Of a stretch of 64,000 nucleotides of DNA, positions 59,412 to 64,000 are shown piece by piece. Source of the DNA: Terana coerulea (taxonomy: Eukaryota; Basidiomycota; Agaricomycetes; Polyporales; Phanerochaetaceae). Both the position numbers and the translations under genes were made by a program. The DNA is taken from positions 1 to 64,000 of the forward strand of contig JAKOGH010000002.1 of NCBI GenBank assembly GCA_024811115.1. The letters are read 5' to 3'. Each line of letters opens with the position of its first letter. The first letter of the stretch is position 1. The notes beneath the pieces were generated by a model. The model saw only the letters and a list, made by a program, of their open reading frames with translations. It did no database searches and was not told where the DNA came from.

Positions 59412-60469
59412 ATGTCCAACCGTGTTTGGGTTATTACCGGTGCGAACTCAGGACTTGGCCTTGCCATAGCGCAGTACGCCCTGTCCCAAGGCGACAAGGT
59501 ACGGCTTGTTCTCATACGATACATTTGCTCCGCTTAACTATCTCATTTAGGTAGTGGGGACCGTGCGATCTTTGTCCAAATTTCCGTCAATCTTGAAGGA
59601 TGCAGGTGTCCAGCCGGTTGTCCTGGACTTGAACGGCACAGACAACGCTATCCAGCAAGCGGCCGACCAGGCGCTGAAGCCATTTGGTCACATTGACGTC
59701 CTGGTGAATAACGCGGGCTACGGCATGAGTGCCGTGTGGGAGGAAGCTGAGTCAGTGAGCCTGCAATACAACTGTACTTCCCTGAACTTAAACCATCACA
59801 GGATCCAGGATATTCGAGGACAGTTCCAGACGCTCTTCTTCGGCCCTGTGGTATTCACTCAACGCCTGCTTTCCCACTTCCGCAGCCGTCGCAGTGGACA
59901 CATTATTAATGTCTCCACCATCGGAGGCATCTGCCACTTCCCCGCCTGGGGCGCATACTGCGCCGCCAAATCCGCTCTGAACTCCTTCTCCGACTCGCTC
60001 TCGACGGAGCTCAAGCTGTTCGGTGTGCGCGTTCTCGCCATCTTGCCTGGCTACTTCCCCACCGGTTTCATGGACGCCGCCGTAAGCGCCAGCAGCAAAG
60101 GCGCCGCGGACGAATCAGCTCGGCTGTCGAAGGTGTACACCGATCCGCTGACGCAGGGATACGACGTTGAGCGTAAGCTCCACGAAATCCGCTATAACGA
60201 AAGCTCCATCGGGGACTCCGAAAAGCTCGCAGCTCGACTGTTCGAACTCGTTACAGGCACAGGCCTGGCGCAGGGCGTCGTCCCGGAGAGGCGGGAGGCA
60301 CGAGTGGACCCTCGTGCCGTTGGGCACGGACTGTGGCGAGTATAGCATCAGGAAGCTGGAGAGCGTGCTGGAGAACTTGAAGGCGTTTGAGCCAATTTGG
60401 AGGTCGGTGAATGTGGATGCTGAACGGTTGCCTCTGTACGCCCCGGAGAACTTCAGCGGCGCCAAATAG
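59412..60469 (+). CDS. Short-chain dehydrogenase/reductase (SDR copy 2)
   Basis: It starts MSNRVWVITGANSGLGLAIA, the cofactor glycine motif, then VLVNNAGYGMSAVWEEAE, SGHIINVSTIGGICHFPAW and the catalytic YCAAK (GAYCAAKSALNSFSDSLSTE). PGYFPTGFM follows. One frame break lies in GGCGGGAGG near 60290-60296. As written the frame stops at 60345, but the next frame continues HEWTLVPLGTDCGEYSIRKL and ends LYAPENFSGAK at 60469, matching SDR copy 1 (VPFGTDCGELVLKKLED). The pair is arranged head to head with the kinase gene inside. Confidence 0.92.
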
Positions 60470-60792
60470 ACAGAGGGCATGTCCCCTCGCCGCCCTGTAT
60501 CCAGTATGCTGGTTTGACATCTCCCGTTATGCATATCCCGGCGTAACTCAGACTGGGCATGGCTTTCGAAGCCTGGATTGCAAACCGAGAACGGACACTT
60601 ACCAGATGTAGGTGCGCATCCGAGTCCACGTGGCTGTTCATGGCAGATTTGTTCGCGGATGGAGCCCAACTCTAACGACGACGTTGAACACAAGCTTTGT
60701 TGCCGAGCCTGTAAGTGGCTTGGATTTAATGTCCTTAACACAGTGCTCACCGCGAGCACCCGAACCAGAACGACATTTTCATTGTCTTCGAT
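60470..60792. other. Intergenic region
   Basis: No feature is recognised between the SDR stop and the MYND gene start. A minus-strand ORF (60115-60927) overlaps the SDR coding exon and is a shadow. Confidence 0.5.
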
Positions 60793-62796
60793 ATGGAATC
60801 TTTTAGCCGACGGTCGTATCAGCTTCCAGAACCCTGCCTCTATCCGCTTCAGCGTCCGCAGGTCCTTGTCCAAGCCTTGCGGGATTCCCAACAAGCTGGA
60901 AATGAAAGGCGCTTTACTGCCATGCATGAGCTCGATCGTGCGCTGAGCCTGCAGCGAGAAGATCTACCAGAAGCGTGCGAAGGTTTCATCTCTCATGGTG
61001 CTTGCGACGTCCTTCTGGATATCATGTCCGACCGTTCCCTCTACCCCTTCACCCCCAGTGGCAATGCTAAGCAGTGGGACCAGCGGGAGAAGGTACGTCA
61101 ACGAGTCGCCCATCGGTGAAGGATAAAGTATTTATCGACCGTACGCAGAGATATGTGTATTCAGCATATCTCCTCCAGACCATGTGCCTTTGCCAATTTG
61201 GAGTCAAGCTCGAAAGAGAGAAGGAAGAAAACGTTATCTCTTCCGATTTCCGGGAATATACGGCGTCGTTGGTCAAGCGATTCTCCAAGTTCTACTCCTT
61301 CTTTTGGACAACCGTTGGTTCCAATCTGCACAAACTATCGCAAGTTGACCAAGAAGACTGTGTGGTCGGTTGCTCTACCTTTATTGATGCAAGCTTAAGA
61401 CTGCGTGTCGATTTTCTGTAAGTCGTCATTTGAAGTATCAGTGTGTGTTTGATGTTTACAATCAAGTGTAACAGCGGCGGCGGCTTCCCATCCCTTGGAG
61501 AACCGGTCACCTTCATCATACTCCGTTGCTGGCTTTTTCCGACCTACGTACCCGTGTTCGGAAAGGATTCCTCCACCATCGACGGGTGGTTGTACGTCGT
61601 TTTGAAATCAGCCAGGCGCGATGATGAAGACGCCGCCGCAAAGGCTATCCGCGACTTTGTGGATGCTGCGGATACTTCAGGGACCCTTATGCGTGACGCT
61701 GAGTATCAATTTACCACGATGCTCACGCTGGAGTGGCTTCTCGACCTGCCACTTATTCAGCATATGAGCATCATGCGCATCCTTATCGGTAAACATCCGA
61801 GGCTACGTCAGCTTACTTCAAGTTCAACTAGCAGCGCGAGTAGCCTTCTCCGCGCCATTGTGACAGCAGGTGAGCGGCAATTATGTATGGGACTCGACTC
61901 GAATGGGGAGGGACATGTCGTTATCAGAGAAACGGCGGGCTTAGTATGGTAAGTGGGATGCGTACACGTAAAGGGAATGAACCCTTACACAATTTTAGGC
62001 AGCTGATAGGGTCTCCTGGACCCACAGTACGCACCATGGGAATTGGCACGAGCTCCAGGAGGCTTCCGCTATCTACACTTGCAACGGAAGTGATAGAAAA
62101 CATCGACTCTTTCAAGATCCTTCCGATGTTCTGCGGCTCGATGGTGACCGCGTTACTTGACGCAGATATGGAACATTACTGTAAGTAATAGTTTTCCGAG
62201 GACTACTCAATCAATCTAAGTCAACCCATTCTTGGTACTACAGACAGGGTGTTACACTTTGTATCCTTTTTCCTTAGGTTAATCGCCGATTCCCGCGGAA
62301 GCACAGACGAAGTCAAGCAAAAGCATGTTCGCAAGCTGGTGCCCGCCTTGAGAGCAGCGTGGCTTCCTGCAAGGGACGCTATATCACGGGCGCCAATTCC
62401 TGCAGGCCTCGCGAAGGACGACCCCCGCTGGACAATGGCAGTCGGCTCCGCAACAACCGACGTGCCGATAACCCTTCTCGAGATAAAGGCCTGGGAAGGT
62501 CTTGTGGATGTTGCCAAAAGGAAGCCATATGATAATACCGCTCGCTGGTGGAAGGTGCAAGGCTGCCACAGGACCAGGTGCCTCTGCAGTGGCGATCGAC
62601 CGTGTCATCGCATGCGCATATGCAAGGGCTGTTGGAAGGTGCTTTATTGCTGCCAGAAATGCCAGGAAAGGTGAGCTAATGAAAACCATTCGCACAAGCA
62701 CCAGCTAATTCGAAGATTGGGTCCAGTGATTGGACGAACCACAAGGCATTCTGTAAATCCCAGTCAAGAGGTTCAAAGCCTGGTCAGCGCCGGTGA
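60793..62796 (+). CDS. MYND-type zinc finger protein
   Basis: A C-terminal MYND finger is spread over the last two exons: CLCSGDRPCHRMRICKGC, VLYCCQKCQE, then DWTNHKAFCKSQS, giving the C-C/C-C/C-C/H-C zinc pattern. The region before it is helical, repeat-like and of the kind common to agaricomycete MYND families (ALRDSQQAGNERRFTAMHEL, VVLKSARRDDEDAAAKAIRD). ATG 60793 (MESFSRRSYQLPEPCLYPLQ) is the first in the best frame. Stop TGA is at 62794-62796 after GSKPGQRR. MYND fingers bind proline-rich peptides; the role here is unknown. A diverged paralogue begins 370 bp downstream. Confidence 0.82.
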
Positions 62797-63167
62797 TTTA
62801 GAGCACTTAAACGAGTCGGCGCCAGGGGATGCAGGGACAGTTTGGGATTTCGGGGTGGTCAGGATTTGCATTTGACATTTCAGTGTATATTGTAGTCTAA
62901 GTAATCACCGGCAACGGACGGTACTTATTCGCATCGTCGCCTTACAGTAACGGACCCTTAGCATGAGAGTACAAAATCGACACCAAGTTCCAGGCTTTTG
63001 GCTTTTGATTGAGGTCACGTGGTGCTTAATCGACCTCTCTCTACTTACCATTTTGCTCGGATTTCTTGCCGCCACTGCGACTGGCGTACAGTTATTATAC
63101 GCACGGGGCCACTGCTTACCTTCGCTCGTCGAATCTCTTCGGCCATTGCGCTTCATGAATCTCCACG
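62797..63167. other. Intergenic region between the two MYND-type genes
   Basis: A TTGCCATTTTGC-like AT-rich section and short ORFs occur, without supported features. Confidence 0.4.
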
Positions 63168-64000
63168 ATGTCCCTTTCCGCAACAGATAAGTCAATAATG
63201 CCCAGGTTCCGCAACAGCCCTGCATGCTACACCCGATGCCTCCGGGAGTTCCACAGGTCGCGAGATGTTCAACATTTCCATGTCGCCAGAGGCGTGCTCG
63301 ACGCCTTACAGGAGCAGGATGACGATAATAAGCTCGAGGAATATGAGCAGTGTGGAATACACGGCGTCCTCTTCGACGTCGCGCACGACCACCGAAACGC
63401 ACGGCTGAAGTCTGGGACCCGGCAGTACAAGTACGTTTCCGCTATGGTTTTTCTTTGCCACTGCACCCTGAACTCATTTCATAGGATTACATGGCCGATA
63501 TCCTCCTCTCTCTAGTAGCATACATAGACTATTACGCCTATTGCGACCACTCCACGCACCATCGAGGCGACCAACTGCGCTACCAGACAGAAGCTTTTCT
63601 GCAACGTTGCACGTCGCTATGCACATTTTTCTGGTCCAGTGTTCTCGTTCGCCTTCAAGACTCTCGTGAAGAGGACAGCGCGTTTTGCTTCCAGTTGCTG
63701 TCTGACTTCACGACAGCGTATGTTGGGCTATATGTGGATATCAAGTGCGTCGGACTTTTCTATGCCATGAGCAACTCTCAAGGTACCTCGCATTTGCAAG
63801 CCGAGAAATCCCTGCACTTGGAGGGCACATCGGTTTCCTCGTGTTCCGCTGCTGGCTGCATTGCTCATTTGACGGCTCACGTCACTCAGAAACTGAGGTC
63901 TTGCAGTCGTTCTTTTTGATACTTCAAGATGTCATGGAGAAGAACAACGAGTACGTCTTACACCTCTTTCTCAAGGAAGCCATATATACGAGGAACTGCG
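63168..64000 (+). CDS. Paralogue of the upstream MYND-type protein, truncated by window end
   Basis: It starts MSLSATDKSIMPRFRNSPAC. CLREFHRSRDVQHFHVARGV and EEYEQCGIHGVLFDVAHDH parallel ALRDSQQAGNERRFTAM and EGFISHGACDVLLDIMSD of the upstream gene. The next exon, ADILLSLVAYIDYYAYCDHS and TFFWSSVLVRL, parallels the FFWTTVGSNL exon. The MYND finger would lie beyond 64000 and is not seen, so the assignment rests on paralogy. Tandem arrangement, same strand. Confidence 0.65.

Noticed and set aside
60115..60927. Minus-strand ORF of 270 codons
   Set aside because: It overlaps the SDR coding exon in antisense and continues only by chance.
1..64000. CRISPR arrays, bacterial operons or prophage
   Set aside because: No spaced repeats, Shine-Dalgarno sites or phage genes; introns throughout show eukaryotic nuclear DNA.

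Overview
The window is nuclear DNA of a filamentous basidiomycete, most likely an agaricomycete (a Polyporales-like fungus is my best guess, not proven). The reasons are many short GT-AG introns of about 45-65 nt, and family types common in Agaricomycetes: a DUF6533 seven-helix protein, MYND-finger and BTB/POZ proteins, a PDR-type ABC transporter, an eisosome PIL1-domain protein, a KRE6/SKN1-type GH16 protein and expanded P450, MDR and SDR reductases. No tRNA, rRNA or CRISPR array was found.

Layout: 1-6604 is a Ty1/copia LTR retrotransposon on the minus strand with near-identical LTRs, a half-tRNA-type primer binding site and badly broken gag-pol. Then follow a HAD dehalogenase (7439-8802, -) with a MITE-like element just upstream (8884-9272), a poorly coding stretch, a DUF6533 membrane protein (11407-13139, +), a P450 (13897-16128, +), a Ser/Pro-rich protein (16668-18003, -), an M20 peptidase (19115-21382, +), a PDR transporter (22346-27763, +), a coiled-coil protein (about 28333-29870, +), a beta-carbonic anhydrase (30319-31149, -), two tandem MDR reductases (32463-33955 and 34749-36245, -), a GH16 beta-glucan synthesis protein (about 37427-39924, -), a hypothetical (-), an aldo/keto reductase (41852-43111, -), a third MDR reductase (45030-46400, +), a PIL1-domain protein (46705-49857, +), a second P450 (50033-52242, -), a BTB protein (53751-54784, +), an inverted SDR pair (54833-55969, -; 59412-60469, +) around an ABC1-family kinase (56914-58969, +), and two related MYND-type genes, the second cut by the window end.

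The middle of the window is rich in NAD(P)H oxidoreductases and P450s next to a drug-efflux pump, which suits detoxification or small-molecule tailoring, but no backbone synthase (PKS, NRPS, terpene cyclase) is visible, so a biosynthetic cluster is not established.

Two signals stand out. A 42-bp block recurs three times, twice upstream of the tandem MDR genes and once between the AKR and the third MDR gene. Also, at least ten otherwise convincing genes carry exactly one frame break, usually at a short homopolymer, where one base restores the conserved family sequence. That pattern fits residual long-read assembly error better than mass pseudogenisation, and it warns against reading the broken frames as biology.
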